This document shows, piece by piece, positions 53,511-64,000 of a stretch of DNA of 64,000 nt (positions within the stretch are counted from its first letter, which is position 1; each line of letters opens with the position of its first letter). A program made the translations under genes and the position numbers. Below the pieces are notes generated by a model, which did no database searches, had not been told where the DNA came from, and was given only the letters and a program-made list of their open reading frames with translations. Location: positions 34,545,207 to 34,609,206 of the forward strand of contig NC_133472.1 in the NCBI RefSeq assembly GCF_025370935.1. Direction: 5' to 3'. The stretch comes from Choristoneura fumiferana (lineage: Eukaryota > Arthropoda > Insecta > Lepidoptera > Tortricidae).

Positions 53511-54370
53511 ACTACAATAAAACAGTAAGTAGTATCTCGAAAATTTTGAGAACCTTTTCCTGAACCAATTTAAGAGTCGCATGCGGATTGTAAAAGAGAA
53601 CCCTCGAAAACCACCGGAGACGGCAAGTTGGGCTAACTGCCTAGTGCGAGAAGTAAGAAAGAGCTTACAAAAGTATTGTCGAATGTTATTTATGCCTTAG
53701 AAGAGATAGCAGTCAAGTTTAGAGATTAATTTTTGATTACAGAATAAGATCACAAGGGAGAGTATTACATACATATGTCTAATAATATATTAATAACTAT
53801 AAGAATAGTACAATATTTATTAAAAACGTTAAGTACATATTTATTCATTAGGTACTCTAGGTAGGTATGTATAATAGGCATTTTCATACCTAAAAATCAC
53901 ATCAACTATTAACTTTAAAGGTACACAATATGAATAAGAGGATTATTTTTATCCTTTGCTAGTCGTTTGTCACAACTGAACTGCGGACGACAGAACAACT
54001 AATATGCGTCCTTATTCTTCGCTTAGTGCTTCTCTCTGCCATCGTGTGTTGGAAAGAGAGGCACTGAGTGGTGAAACAAGTCGCGACTTAGCGCGTTGTC
54101 GTGCAGGAGGCGCGAGAGCGGTCTCTCGCAGGCTTATCATAAGTATTACTAACACTGAGCATACACCACAACCAGAAGAATTTATCTCGAAAAGATTTAG
54201 GGTAAATATTAATGGAAAGCTAATCACGCGAGTTAGCAGCGGCTATCGCGGTGTTACTCAACCCAGTAGACAGATTAAATAACATTCTCTCAAATAGGCA
54301 CATAGAATATATCAACCTTGTAAGATATATGTAAGTAGTTTTACATAATAATTACGTTCTTGTGTGCAAA
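53511..54370. other. Intergenic DNA, no gene seen
   Basis: The ORF at 54004-54282 is moderately GC-rich at its start but shows no recognisable domain. GTGCTTCTCTCT and AGAGAGGCAC near 54030-54065 could pair as a short stem. Confidence 0.45.
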
Positions 54371-54373
54371 CAT

Positions 54374-54446
54374 ACTGACGAGCAAAAAAATGTGTCATCT
54401 TCCACGCAACTACGCTGAAAGTGACCCGCAATTTCTGCTCGTCAGT
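54374..54446. mobile_element. Tiny MITE, ACTGACGAGCA ends
   Basis: ACTGACGAGCAAAAA and the inverse TTTCTGCTCGTCAGT enclose about 45 bp. 73 bp in total, non-coding. Confidence 0.6.
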
Positions 54447-54449
54447 GTA

Positions 54450-57400
54450 GTTATAAGATTTATTTATTTATCTACATAAGTATAATAGATTTTATATTTT
54501 ATACAGATAAGTACAATCTACTGATCACATTGATTTGATTATAAATATTATTTTAATATACAATTGGATTACTAAATAACAATCATAATTTTAGTAAATA
54601 AATCAAACCAAACAGTAGGATGAAATGTATCTTCTAGCTGAACGTATGCGTTTTGTATTATTCTTGACCTTAAATATTTTTATTGCAGCGTTATAGAATA
54701 CTTATAGAAATATCGCACTATGTAGAGTTTAAAAAATATCCTGTTACTATCGTTCCTGGAAAGGTAACAGTCATAAAATATTTGGGTCCTAGATCGTTAA
54801 CATTTTATAGAACTATGTATTTTAAAGTTTCAATAAGCGTCAATTTCTAAGACAACGATAAGGCGATGTTGCCACAAGGTAAAGGTTTCAATAACCCTGA
54901 ACTATCTTTAAGCTATTTAGGAGCTCTATTCGACCCCCGCTCAAAGTACATCGCTGCGGCCGCGCAAGCGAAATGCTATCCCGCTCTGAAGACTTAGAGT
55001 ATGATAAGGTCGGATGATATGAGTGGAATGGAGCGACGGAGTCAATGGGAACCGCAAAAATTGGTACTTAGGCCATTTTTTTGAGACGTTGCAATTTTAT
55101 ACTATCTATAAGAAACACTCAATAGTACCTAGCGTTTTTGTTAGATTATCATGATTCTGCCCAGATTCGCTCATTTGGCATATTTTGGAGTCTAGATTTC
55201 GTATTAATGTATATCTACCGTATATCAATATATATTTCAGAAATAGATTGACCTGGAAAATACGATATTTCCTTTGCTTAAGCTTATAGATAATACGCAT
55301 TGAGCGAGTGAAGAAATTTCGCTTGCTGGCCACTGTGTGTCAACGTATACGAGTATCGAATAGGAGCCCAGCTTACCACTAATTCTCACTTTCCGGACAA
55401 TCTTAAAATATCGATAATGTTTGTACCTACCTTTATTCAGTATCTAAATTTTAATCTTTATTATTTACGACCCTCTTTAAGGTAATACTTTTTATTTATT
55501 AAGAAGGAGAAGCTACCTATTGATATGTGTCCCAATGTGATCCCGTCGCTCAGGCCCTGGGATTACTTTCAAATTGGGTCATTAGCACGCACGGAAGCCC
55601 CCCTCCCGTTCTACGACGAATCCAGGCAAGCCTGTTCCTTGGGGGGGCAACATGACACTTACCTTGTGATACTTTACTGACAACAGTTAATGAACTTTTT
55701 TTCCAAGATTTAATTAGTATTCTATGGGATTTACGCGGTCTCCTCTATTCTATTCATTATGTTCGCTAAAGGTGAAAGAGAAATAATTAAATAACCGCAG
55801 GTCTTATTTCAGTTTATTTTAGGTATCTACAGGTTATAGTTGCAAAAGATACGGTATGGATGTTGTTATTTAAGTACCCACTGTATCTGTTGAAAACCAT
55901 ATTATATTTCTTTATCGGTTAGCATATGTATGTATAGTGGTGAAAATTTATTTGTATAGCATATATATATAACTTTCAACTGCTTTAAAACTCTACCCAT
56001 GAAAAATAGTGCCTTCCAAAAATATTTTTTCTTTGTATCAGGTAGTATTGCTTTTTGATCATTGTAATATATTGTTATGAGAGGTTAGATTTTCTTGCTA
56101 CTTAGGAAAAATCTACGGTTTAAGTAATTAGTGTTTCTGAGACCATTATTATGATTAATAAACCCAGTAAATCGGTATAAACGTATTTGTATTAAAATTA
56201 ATAATCAAAATCATGCATATTGTTATTTTCATAGTAAAAGAGGTAAGAGCCGAATCACGTGGTCAGTTAACTATTGTTGGAGTTTAAGAACAGGAGCCGC
56301 ACAAAATCATGTGACACGGTACGCCATATCTATGCTAAATAACTGTAGGTATGAACCTAATACGGTTCTGTCACAATACAACACAGTACGACATATTTAG
56401 CGTTTCAAGCTACGGGAGGTGGGTCTTACGAGGGATAAAAGCGGTGCAAGCGGAGCACCCTTGTCTTCTATTAAACTGTGGTACTGAAGTGGACTAAACG
56501 TGCAGAAAATCAATTTGTATGCGATAGCATACTTAAAAAGGTAACGATTTGCAAGAAATATATTTCTTTATGATAATACCTAAAATAACAATAAATATAG
56601 CTTCAAACTAGGATTTTCGTTTGTACCAATATTAACTTTGAGACACGTGATAAAATTATGTGTATTTGTGAAGTGATATAGTTAATCTAGTTACTATAAA
56701 TAATGTGAGACAAGCCTAATCTTAGTAGGGTACTGCAGCCCTTCTCACTGAGTGTTTACCGATGCTAGCCATCGTCAATAATCCTATCACAATTTGTTTT
56801 AAAATTATTAAAAAAAACTTTACTTTTTACACTCGTAATTTAAATAGACTCTTTTTTTTTCTAACCTGGAATCTTATCTAACATCACACTCTGCGATAGG
56901 TCTTGTCGTGGGAGCACTGGCTGCTTCACTTTAAACGTTTCGCAACTAGGTCAATAAATTTATTTTTAAGTAAGTAGGTATAATACTAGTATTTTTTTAT
57001 AATAATCACTTAACGAGTATAGGTAATGGTTGGTTTGAGATCATCATTCAAGGTGAAATTACTAAATAATGTTTACCTACTCGTCAATTACTATTTTCGA
57101 GTCAGCAGTATAAGTAGAGGAAACTCGACTTTTGCAATAGCTATCATATGTATCTCCCATCTGCAGTGGAAAAAAGTGTAGAAAAGAAAACATCATTTTA
57201 AAAACGTCAAAATGCGGCCGTTATTTAAAATCTGTGTGCCTAGTTATTTATTACATGAGTTAGCATATACATATACGTAAATATAGGTTAACACTGACAT
57301 GTCAGGTAATTCATCGTAAAAAGGGTTCATAATGGTCCATATTCAGCAGGCATTTCCGAATTCACAGCAGTACGTACAATGCAACAGCGATGGTTTAGGT

Positions 57401-57560
57401 ACAACGTTTAACAAATGATAATTTTTTGAAACGTTTGTTGACAAATGATTGGATACCAACAGAGATCTGAACGCGTGAACCTGAACCTGAGAGAGTTAAC
57501 TCGGCAAAAAACAGGACCTACGCGGATATCCCACAAAACTTTTATTTTTACCGTTCGCCG
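54450..57560. other. AT-rich intergenic DNA, no gene seen
   Basis: About 3.1 kb. ORFs (for example 55106-55333 on -) have no recognisable domain. A slightly GC-richer patch at 55530-55660 has no identity I can give. Confidence 0.6.
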
Positions 57561-57584
57561 TGAACTGAAGGTGATTGTTTGTAT

Positions 57585-57735
57585 TTTTAACCCCCGACGC
57601 AAAAGGAGAGGTGTTATAAGTTTGACCGCTATGTGTGTCTGTGTGTCTGTATGCCTGTGTGTCTGTCTGTGGCACCTTAGCTCTTAAACCGTTTTTGAGA
57701 TATTGAACTTTGAAGTGACAAAGTCGGGGGTTTCC
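57585..57735. repeat. CCCCCGACGCAAAA repeat with TGTGTCTG microsatellite
   Basis: AACCCCCGACGCAAAAGGAG opens, a (TGTGTCTG)-like tract follows at about 57630-57672, and GACAAAGTCGGGGGTT closes it. CCCCCGAC and GTCGGGGG are inverted ends. A fragment of the same start occurs near 17522 (CCTCCGACGCAAAAAGAGGG). Confidence 0.65.
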
Positions 57736-57739
57736 AACT

Positions 57740-60350
57740 TTTTGTTGGTTAGGTTATTTATTCATGGTTTTTAGTTTATATTTTGAGATCAAAGCAGTAC
57801 CTAATATGAACCTGTACTAAGGCTAATTTGGTGATTCAATAATTAAAATAAAATAATGCATACTCGTGCAAACGGCAGCCACGTTCATTAAGACCTTTAT
57901 AGAGTTGTCGGTACACGTTCTATGTAGGATTGTAGTGTAGGACGTATAAATTACTCGCTACTAAATATACACCAGAGTTCGCGTCACGTGACCCTATTGT
58001 TCTCGTAAAAAGAGAATAAAAGACAACAAAGGAAGTGTCCCGTATATCAGCTGGTTTAAGAGTTTCCTTTCAGTCCCGGTTAAATAAACTTGGTATATGA
58101 ATTACAATGAAAACACACTTGGGGAAGGCAGTAAAGGGCTTAGAATTACAAATTGCGCTTTAAAAATGATCCAAGGTTGGTTGGTTGAGCTTAAGATTAA
58201 TTGTAAGGCATAAAGTTGTCATTTTCATTGCTGAATTTCTATAATAGCTCAAATTTCTTTGGACTTCAAAAGTTTGGTAGCCGCCCTATATCTAATTTTG
58301 ACATTGATTAATACAAATAAATGTTTTTAGAGATCTTTGGTCAATATCAACGAAGTAAATACCTATGTAGTTCAAAATACGAAAATACGTCATATTAGAG
58401 TCCTATGTCCGAGAAGATAATCTGTACCTAATTTCAATTTCAATAATATTTGACGACATTGTTTGATTACATAAATATTACATACCTACTTATGTAGTAT
58501 TGTCGTGGTTAGAGCGAAATACACCTAGACGAGATATTTTTTTCATTATTCATTGACCTAGTGTCGCTTTTAAGTGAAAGGAATGGAGTTTATTCTTCTT
58601 GTACACGCGCTAACACGTATTAAATATTTTTAGTCTCATCTCACAGTTCCTTCAGGGTCAATCTGACGGTAGAGACGTAGTATAAATGCCTACGTAGTAT
58701 AAAGTAGTACTAGATATACCTACGTAGTATAAAGTCTACGAAATTAGTCGTAACTGTTGAAACCATTAACACGTTGACTACGGTACAAGTCAATTTTAAC
58801 TCGTATTAGACTTTCGCTTAGTGCGGCGTTAGAAAATTGGTTATCTCCGTCTGCTGCAGGAACAATTTGACATTGAAATACATTTGGCTAGAAAGAGTCA
58901 AGTATACATTTATGTGTCTTTCTTTAAGTTCTACTCGATAGGAATAATAAAACTTTACAAGACAAATTTGGCTAGTATCGCACTAGATTGAAAAAATATT
59001 CAAGCAGTGCGGTGCTGGCTAAAAGTCTCGTAAGCTACCGCCTTGTATCGCTCCACGGGAACAAGTCAGCGCAGGCTAGTTCAGGGAATAATGCTCACTT
59101 GTGTTTCTTTTATCGCCCGGTAATAGATTGTTATAAGTTGTGAATGCACCTAGAAACAGATCATAAAAAATACACAAAAGGTGTTTGAAAGATGCGTACA
59201 TACGTAACAAATAGTTAAGAAAAACAACTAAAATTCGAGAAACTATTAAAAAATCAAGAAGAATACATACCTACTGCCCAGAGCGTGAACAATCATATGT
59301 TTAGAATTCGAAGCAAAAGTTCTCGCTTAATTTTAATGTTCAATAGTTTTAATCATCGATATCGACGTTTAGCTTTTTACATTTCCCCTCTCTACCTAAT
59401 CCTCGATATGAGAGCCTTAGCCTTATCCCCATGGTGCGATACAAGTCAGTATCGTATTGTCAGTTAAATGTCTGATTCCTAAACCAAAGTTAGTAGCTTG
59501 TGGCGAAAGTAATTTAAGGTAAATTGATTGGTGGACTTGCTATTACAATCAGTAAATTAGCAATTTGTAAAATCATTAAAGATATATTGGGTAAAATTTA
59601 AACCTCTATCCACAAGACAATATGGTCTCGTACCGCACTGGTGAGGAATTATGTTACAAGTCCAAAATGGTATGTATAGCACCAAGCGTAAGTTATAGAA
59701 ATGAAGTGCGAGGTTCAACGTGTTAAAGTGGAAAAAATAATGTCTATTTGCTTAAAGTTTTTATAAACATCTGTCCAAAGACATGACTGTATGGGGTTTT
59801 TTTTTATCTGAACGTTGAATATTTTACGCGACCCTAATACGTTGTTTTTGATCTTCAGATTTGGTGCAAACAGTGTTAAAAAAACTGTTTAATGTCAAAT
59901 GTAACTGCTGTGGAAGATGAAGGTGCTGCGCAATAAAAGTCCGATTATATGTATAATGTATAAATATACACCACCAATTAACTTAATTTTGCCGACCGAG
60001 ATATGATTATGATTAAACTACATATAATATAGAGCCGAACAAGGAAAGGTGGGGTTTTTGATGTGTCTTTATGGGTCACGTCAATGTGACTCATCATGTT
60101 TATGAATTTTACAATTTGACCGGCCCATTTACATTATGCAAGTTTCTTGTACAAGTATTGGCAATAATTGTATACAATTTTTTCGTTGCAATAATAGAAT
60201 TCAAGAATTGAATCGAAGTGTTTACACGTGAGCAGTAATCAAAAACTTGATTACAGTATTGAATACAAGTAGCTAGGTATGGACAGAAAATAATCGCTAT
60301 CGTACTTTGTTTACATTAGTGACATAAATAATAGTAAAACCGACTCCAAA
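57740..60350. other. AT-rich intergenic DNA, no gene seen
   Basis: About 2.6 kb. Repeated CTACGTAGTATAAAGT words at 58675-58740. ORF 59285-59467 has no recognisable domain. Confidence 0.6.
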
Positions 60351-60361
60351 ATAATAAAATA

Positions 60362-60520
60362 ATAACAAAAAATGGAACTGACTACAAAACCCTTGAAAAT
60401 ATTTTTCTAGGTAGGTTACCTATTAGCTCGAAGTCAGTGTCTCAGCACGAGCCAGCAGAAGTGGAACAATAGTCGTCTACCTCACCTACATACTATGGGT
60501 TTCAATCAGGCGGTTTTACT
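60362..60520. mobile_element. Foldback-family fragment, related to 46991-47198
   Basis: GGAACTGACTACAAAACCCTTGAAAATA, CGAAGTCAGTGTCTCAGCAC and AGTCGTCTACCTCACCTACA correspond to one arm and the loop of the foldback at 46991-47198; the second arm is missing. Confidence 0.6.
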
Positions 60521-60799
60521 TTTTGGTTAATTTTTTTCTTTATTTTTCACTTTTTAGTGATTTGTAGCTAAAGTACATCTCACAAAGATTCCATTAAGCC
60601 CAAAAACGGCTTAGTTACGTTGTTTTATAACAGAGTTCCGTTGCCTACCTTCCGGCTTCAGCATCAGATCAGTTCGAAAGAATCATTAACTTAAAGCTTC
60701 TGCTTAGTCGCTTATCTAGGTTTATTAATCATGATCGTTTATAGACGCGCGAGCTTTACTTACGAGTAGCTTTTACGAATTCCATTGGCCATCTACAGT

Positions 60800-61160
60800 C
60801 TGTTTTCCAAATGATACTTTCTGAATGTAAATGCTTATCTTAATGCTAAAAATGCCAAAATCGCCATGGGTGTGCCTATAAATTTTGAGGTTTGCCCTCG
60901 ATTTCCCCAGGATCCCATTATCAGATCTTGAATTGGTGACAATGGGACCACCTCAGAAGAGTACTCTTTCGAATAAAAAAGAATTTTGAAAATCGGTCCA
61001 TAATTGACTGAGTAATCGGTGAACATACATAAAAAAAATACAAACATTGGAACATAGAACCTCCTCCTTTTTAACCGACTTCAAATTAACAAAAAAGTAA
61101 AACCGACTCCAAAGTAATAAAAAAATAATAAATACTTTATTTTGAAGTCGGTTAATTATT
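60800..61160. repeat. Interspersed repeat ending in GAAGTCGGTT motifs
   Basis: CATGGGTGTGCCTATAAATT, CCCTCGATTTCCCCAGGATC, ATTATCAGATCTTGAATTGG, TCGGTCCATAATTGACTGAG and ACCTCCTCCTTTTTAACCGA follow the order of the CAGAGACGTTCATTAT family (copies at 18340 and 47225) in its 3' half. AACCGACTTCAAATTAAC and TTTGAAGTCGGTTAATT at about 61073-61154 are inverted. Confidence 0.6.
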
Positions 61161-61393
61161 GCACGAAAATAATTGTATACAGTCCTGACAAGTCTAAACC
61201 TTCTAGATGTAAGATTTCGGTGTATTTGCAACCGCAGATTTTTATTCAACATTTTGACGACCGGATGGCCAAGTGGCTAGAGACTGACTTGCTTGAAGTC
61301 CCGGGTTCGATTCCCGGCCGGGGCAGATATTTGTATGAATAATACGAATGTTTGTTCTTGGGTCTTTCTCGGGAATATCGGGTTTGGGTATAT

Positions 61394-61775
61394 GTCGGCG
61401 GCCGATCGTAAAATCCGCCATATCACGAAATTCCTAAGCATATCGTGAAATGCCGCCATTTCATGAATTGGCTAAGGGACATCCACCATATGAGAGAGAG
61501 AGAGAGAGAGAGAGAAACATTTATTTACGCATATTCGATACACATAAAAATACATTAGATGGAAAGAATAAAAATAACATCGAATAGTATAAAGTGGGCC
61601 CCACTCAGCATAATGTTACGGCAAGCTGCACACTCGTTCAAAACTCACCGTTTAACGATTTGCCTAGTGACGTTTAGGCAGATCATGAAATTCCTAGGCA
61701 TATCATGAAACGGCGCCATTTCATGATATGCCTAGGAATTTCGTGGTCTGGCGGATTTTACGATTGGCCGCCGAC
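61394..61775. mobile_element. MITE with GTCGGCGGCCGATCGTAAAA ends, nested in a SINE
   Basis: GTCGGCGGCCGATCGTAAAA and the near-inverse TTTTACGATTGGCCGCCGAC form the ends; inside, ATATCACGAAATTCCTAAGC and CCTAGGAATTTCGTG pair further. TATAT-like duplications flank it. 382 bp. It contains a (GA)n tract (61493-61514) followed by AAACATTTATTTACGC, the same microsatellite-flank word as at 30280. Confidence 0.82.
61493..61514. repeat. (GA)n microsatellite
   Basis: Eleven uninterrupted GA units within the MITE at 61394-61775. Confidence 0.95.
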
Positions 61776-61892
61776 TTATATAAGTATGTTTGTCCGTTGC
61801 CTAGTATTCATAATACAGTACAATGCTTAGTTTGTGACTAGGAGTGTCCCACGATATTTTATTTATTTTTTATACGATGTGAGTGGAAAAAA

Positions 61893-62069
61893 ATGAGCAA
61901 AAAAGTGTTAAAATTTAGTTCTTCAGATTTGATAAAATTCATAGATGATTGCAAAATCTATGAAAGTCTGTGGTATACGGAAAATAAGAATTACAAAAAT
62001 CGAAAGTCCTGCGCTTCTGTAATAAAAGATTTTTCTAAAGAATTTGGATTAGAAGGTTTTGGTCCTTAA
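61893..62069 (+). pseudogene. MADF-type DNA-binding ORF, truncated relic
   Basis: 58 codons from ATG at 61893 to TAA at 62067-62069. It reads SSSDLIKFIDDCKIYESLWY then TENKNYKNRKSCASVIKDFS, the start of a MADF (Myb/SANT-like) domain: a leading helix, LW, NY..R and a second helix. The stop falls before the third helix; a few more in-frame codons (EINELKQLL) continue the domain after it. MADF proteins are sequence-specific DNA binders, some encoded by PIF/Harbinger transposons. No neighbouring transposase is seen. Confidence 0.55.
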
Positions 62070-62280
62070 GAAATTAATGAACTGAAACAATTACTCTTCA
62101 CCTCACTAGCTCGATAAAGCTGTCTTTATCCTTCGAAATCTTCCTTGTTCACAGGCAGACACGGGTCCCGTGACCTTAGGATAGCTTCGATGATGCAAGG
62201 AATGAGTCAAACATCTGGTAGCATGGTGAGCGGTTGTGTTTCTCTGAAAATGAGTTCTGGTTGAATTCGAAAGCGTCTGT

Positions 62281-62612
62281 TTTTTTTTATTCGTCTGGAT
62301 GGCATACGAGCAAGTTCCTGATGGTAAGAGATTACCACCGCCCATAGACACCTGTAACACCAGGGGGATTGCAGATGCGTTGCAAACCTAGAGGCCTAAG
62401 ATGGGATACCTCAAGTGCCAGTAATTTCACCGGCTGTCTTACTCTCTGGTAGATTTTTTTTGACATTCATAAGTGCTTGTTGTGGCCTAAATTGAATAAA
62501 GATATTTTGACTTTGACTTTGACTTCTCTCCACGCCGAAACGATGCGATGCGATGGTGGTAGCAATCCGGGCGGACCTTGCACAAGATCCTACCACCTGC
62601 AAAACCTAGTTT
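62281..62612. repeat. Interspersed repeat (CACCAGGGGGATTGCAGATG family) with nested insert
   Basis: GATGGTAAGAGATTACCACC, CACCAGGGGGATTGCAGATG, GCCTAAGATGGGATACCTCA and, after an interruption, CTCCACGCCGAAACG and AGCAATCCGGGCGGACCTTG. The order matches a repeat common in Lepidoptera. A different fragment splits it at about 62445-62523. Confidence 0.65.
62445..62523 (+). mobile_element. Retroposed tail fragment (TTGACTTTGACTTTGAC) nested in a repeat
   Basis: TTTTTTTGACATTCATAAGT, GCTTGTTGTGGCCTAAATTG and AATAAAGATATTTTGACTTT, GACTTTGACTT. The same words occur at 39560-39650. TACTCTC and TTCTCTC at its borders suggest a short target duplication. Confidence 0.6.
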
Positions 62613-62619
62613 GGTAGTG

Positions 62620-63300
62620 GCGAAAGATGGGTTTCTGTGATTTGTGTGTGTTCTTAGGTACTTGTGGGGGTGGAGGAACTACATGAAAACACATTTCCTG
62701 TATAAATGTAGCTATCATAAGGTCGCGGACTCACGGGTGAGCCAAATAATTGTTTCAGTTCATTGATATGGATCTCTGCAAAGTAACGCCTGATTTAATA
62801 AATTATCAACAAAATTAAGAAATTAAGAACCTAAAGAACGCAGTAGGTATCAAACTGAGAAGAAGAATGTTAAAAATTCTACGGGTAGGTACCTACGGGA
62901 TCTGGCAGTATTGATGTTTATAAACCAAAACTTGCCTCTTTGATTGATTAATTTTTAAGGAAATATCACGCGCGTGATCTATCTTTGAAATGAAGATGGA
63001 GTGGAAATTCTTGTATTCTTCAAATCATTGTTGGCCTTTGTTTACACCTAAGTATGCCAGTATTTAATGCAAGTTGCTTGCTACATAAGTATATGACAGA
63101 TTAGACTGAGTTTTTTTTGTCTCAATTTTTTGTATGGCAAATGCAAGAAAATTGTATAATGTAAATGGGCCTGAGTTTGAAAGTTACATTATGTATGTTT
63201 TTTTTTTATTATACTACTCTATGACGAGATTATGAAACTTGCAATACAAACCTAATAAAACTTGATATTATTATTTAAATTAAAATGTTCGAAATCCTAC
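62620..63300. other. AT-rich intergenic DNA, no gene seen
   Basis: About 680 bp between two repeats; nothing recognised. Confidence 0.6.
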
Positions 63301-63304
63301 ACCG

Positions 63305-63925
63305 TGTTTTCAGGGTTCCGTAGTCAACTAGGAACCCTTATAGTTTCACCATGTCTGTCCGTCTGTCTATCTGTCTGTCCGCGGGTAAGCTCAGAGACCG
63401 TTAGTACTAGAAAGCTGTAATTTGACATGAATATACATATCAGTCACGCCGACAGTGGTACAATAAAAACAAGTAAAAAAAAATTTTTTTAGGGTACCTC
63501 CCATAGACGTAAAGTGGGGGTGATTTTTTTTTCGACTCCCTATATCGTGGGGTATCATTGGGGGGTTGCTATGACAAATTTTCTATTCAGTGATCTGTTT
63601 GCAAAATATTCAACTATAAAGTGCAAATTTTCATTGAAATCGTGCGTCCCCCCCCCTCTAAAATCTAAACGTTTTGGGGCAAAAAATTGAAAAAAATCAG
63701 AATGGTAGTAAATATATCAAATTTACAAGGAAAATTATAGCGGCTAAGATTGCCTTAGAATTATTAGTAGTTTAAGAGTAAATAGCAGCCTAAGGTATAA
63801 AATATACCTAAACTTGGAAGATTCAGTACACAATACGAAATCCTTAGAAAAATATTATTTGATTTTTTCGTAATGGCCACGGAACCCTATCCTGGGCGTG
63901 TACGACATGCTCTTGGCCGGTTTTT
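63305..63925. repeat. GGGTTCC/CCGGCCAAGAGCGTG repeat, copy B, inverted to copy A
   Basis: GGGTTCCGTAGTCAACTAGG, the (CTGT)n tract, CCGCGGGTAAGCTCAGAGAC, TTGACATGAATATACATATC and the closing CATGCTCTTGGCCGGTTTTT are the inverse of 52981-53510. It is slightly longer in the middle (63600-63720). Confidence 0.85.
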
Positions 63926-64000
63926 TTCCTTTAATTTTAAGGCAAGTAGTCTAGTTCGCTAACTGACTACATGCTTTAAATATATTGAACAATTTATAAT

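Larger units (their letters stand above)
61256..61868 (+). mobile_element. tRNA-derived SINE, interrupted by a MITE
   Basis: The head GACCGGATGGCCAAGTGGCT (A-box-like GGCCAAGTGG) and GGGTTCGATTCCCGGCCGGG (B box) at 61259-61325 is tRNA-like. The body TATTTGTATGAATAATACGA continues to 61393 and resumes at 61776 with AAGTATGTTTGTCCGTTG, ending GTGTCCCACGATATTTTATT. It is not a functional tRNA gene: there is no proper anticodon stem and it has a SINE body. Confidence 0.82.

Noticed and set aside
54004..54282. 92-codon ORF as a gene
   Set aside because: No recognisable domain and no homologous segment recalled; kept only as unexplained sequence.
61256..61330. Possible functional tRNA gene
   Set aside because: It has A- and B-box-like words but no proper anticodon stem, and it continues into a SINE body and tail.

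Overview
The window is nuclear DNA of an insect, almost certainly a moth or butterfly (Lepidoptera). The evidence is spliced, GC-rich exons in AT-rich introns, and repeat families that are hallmarks of lepidopteran genomes: short Helitrons starting TCCATACTAATATTATAAATG and ending in a hairpin plus CTAG, tRNA-derived SINEs, GGGTTCCGTA-type repeats and many short inverted-repeat elements. I cannot name the species. No database search was possible; family names come from motifs recognised by eye.

Positions 80-41608 (+) hold 19 exons encoding the C-terminal 1,054 residues of the large proline-rich protein BAG6 (BAT3/Scythe), a cytosolic and nuclear quality-control chaperone. The 5' exons with the ubiquitin-like domain lie left of the window. 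All exon phases agree and the sum of exon lengths is divisible by three. Recognisable parts are the conserved N-proximal helical domain (exons at 7368-7518 and 7931-8113), a long Pro/Ala/Thr-rich linker, the conserved helical region (17746-21855), the EWVP and SDAYLSGMP block with a basic nuclear localisation signal (24993-25182), and the C-terminal BAG-like domain (40155-41608).

The last coding block is separated from the rest by a 15 kb intron (25183-40154) filled with mobile DNA. It holds a complete but inactivated Ty1/copia retrotransposon on the minus strand (34895-39403, with LTRs, target-site duplication and a primer-binding site), an inverted-repeat unit of about 4.2 kb (29131-33301), three Helitrons, several MITEs and a 126-bp tandem duplication. 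Smaller introns carry a dead Tc1/mariner element (2804-4238), Helitrons, THAP-domain relics and MITEs; one MITE ends only 30 bp before a splice acceptor.

From about 42.7 kb to 64 kb I find no confident host gene. The region is intergenic or a large intron: SINEs with target-site duplications, nested MITEs, a non-LTR retrotransposon tail with a twin-priming inversion (51681-51970), foldback repeats, a relic MADF DNA-binding ORF (61893-62069), and two short unidentified minus-strand ORFs that could be terminal exons. I do not see a new multi-gene system. The most informative content is the BAG6 gene model and the legible history of nested transposition around it.
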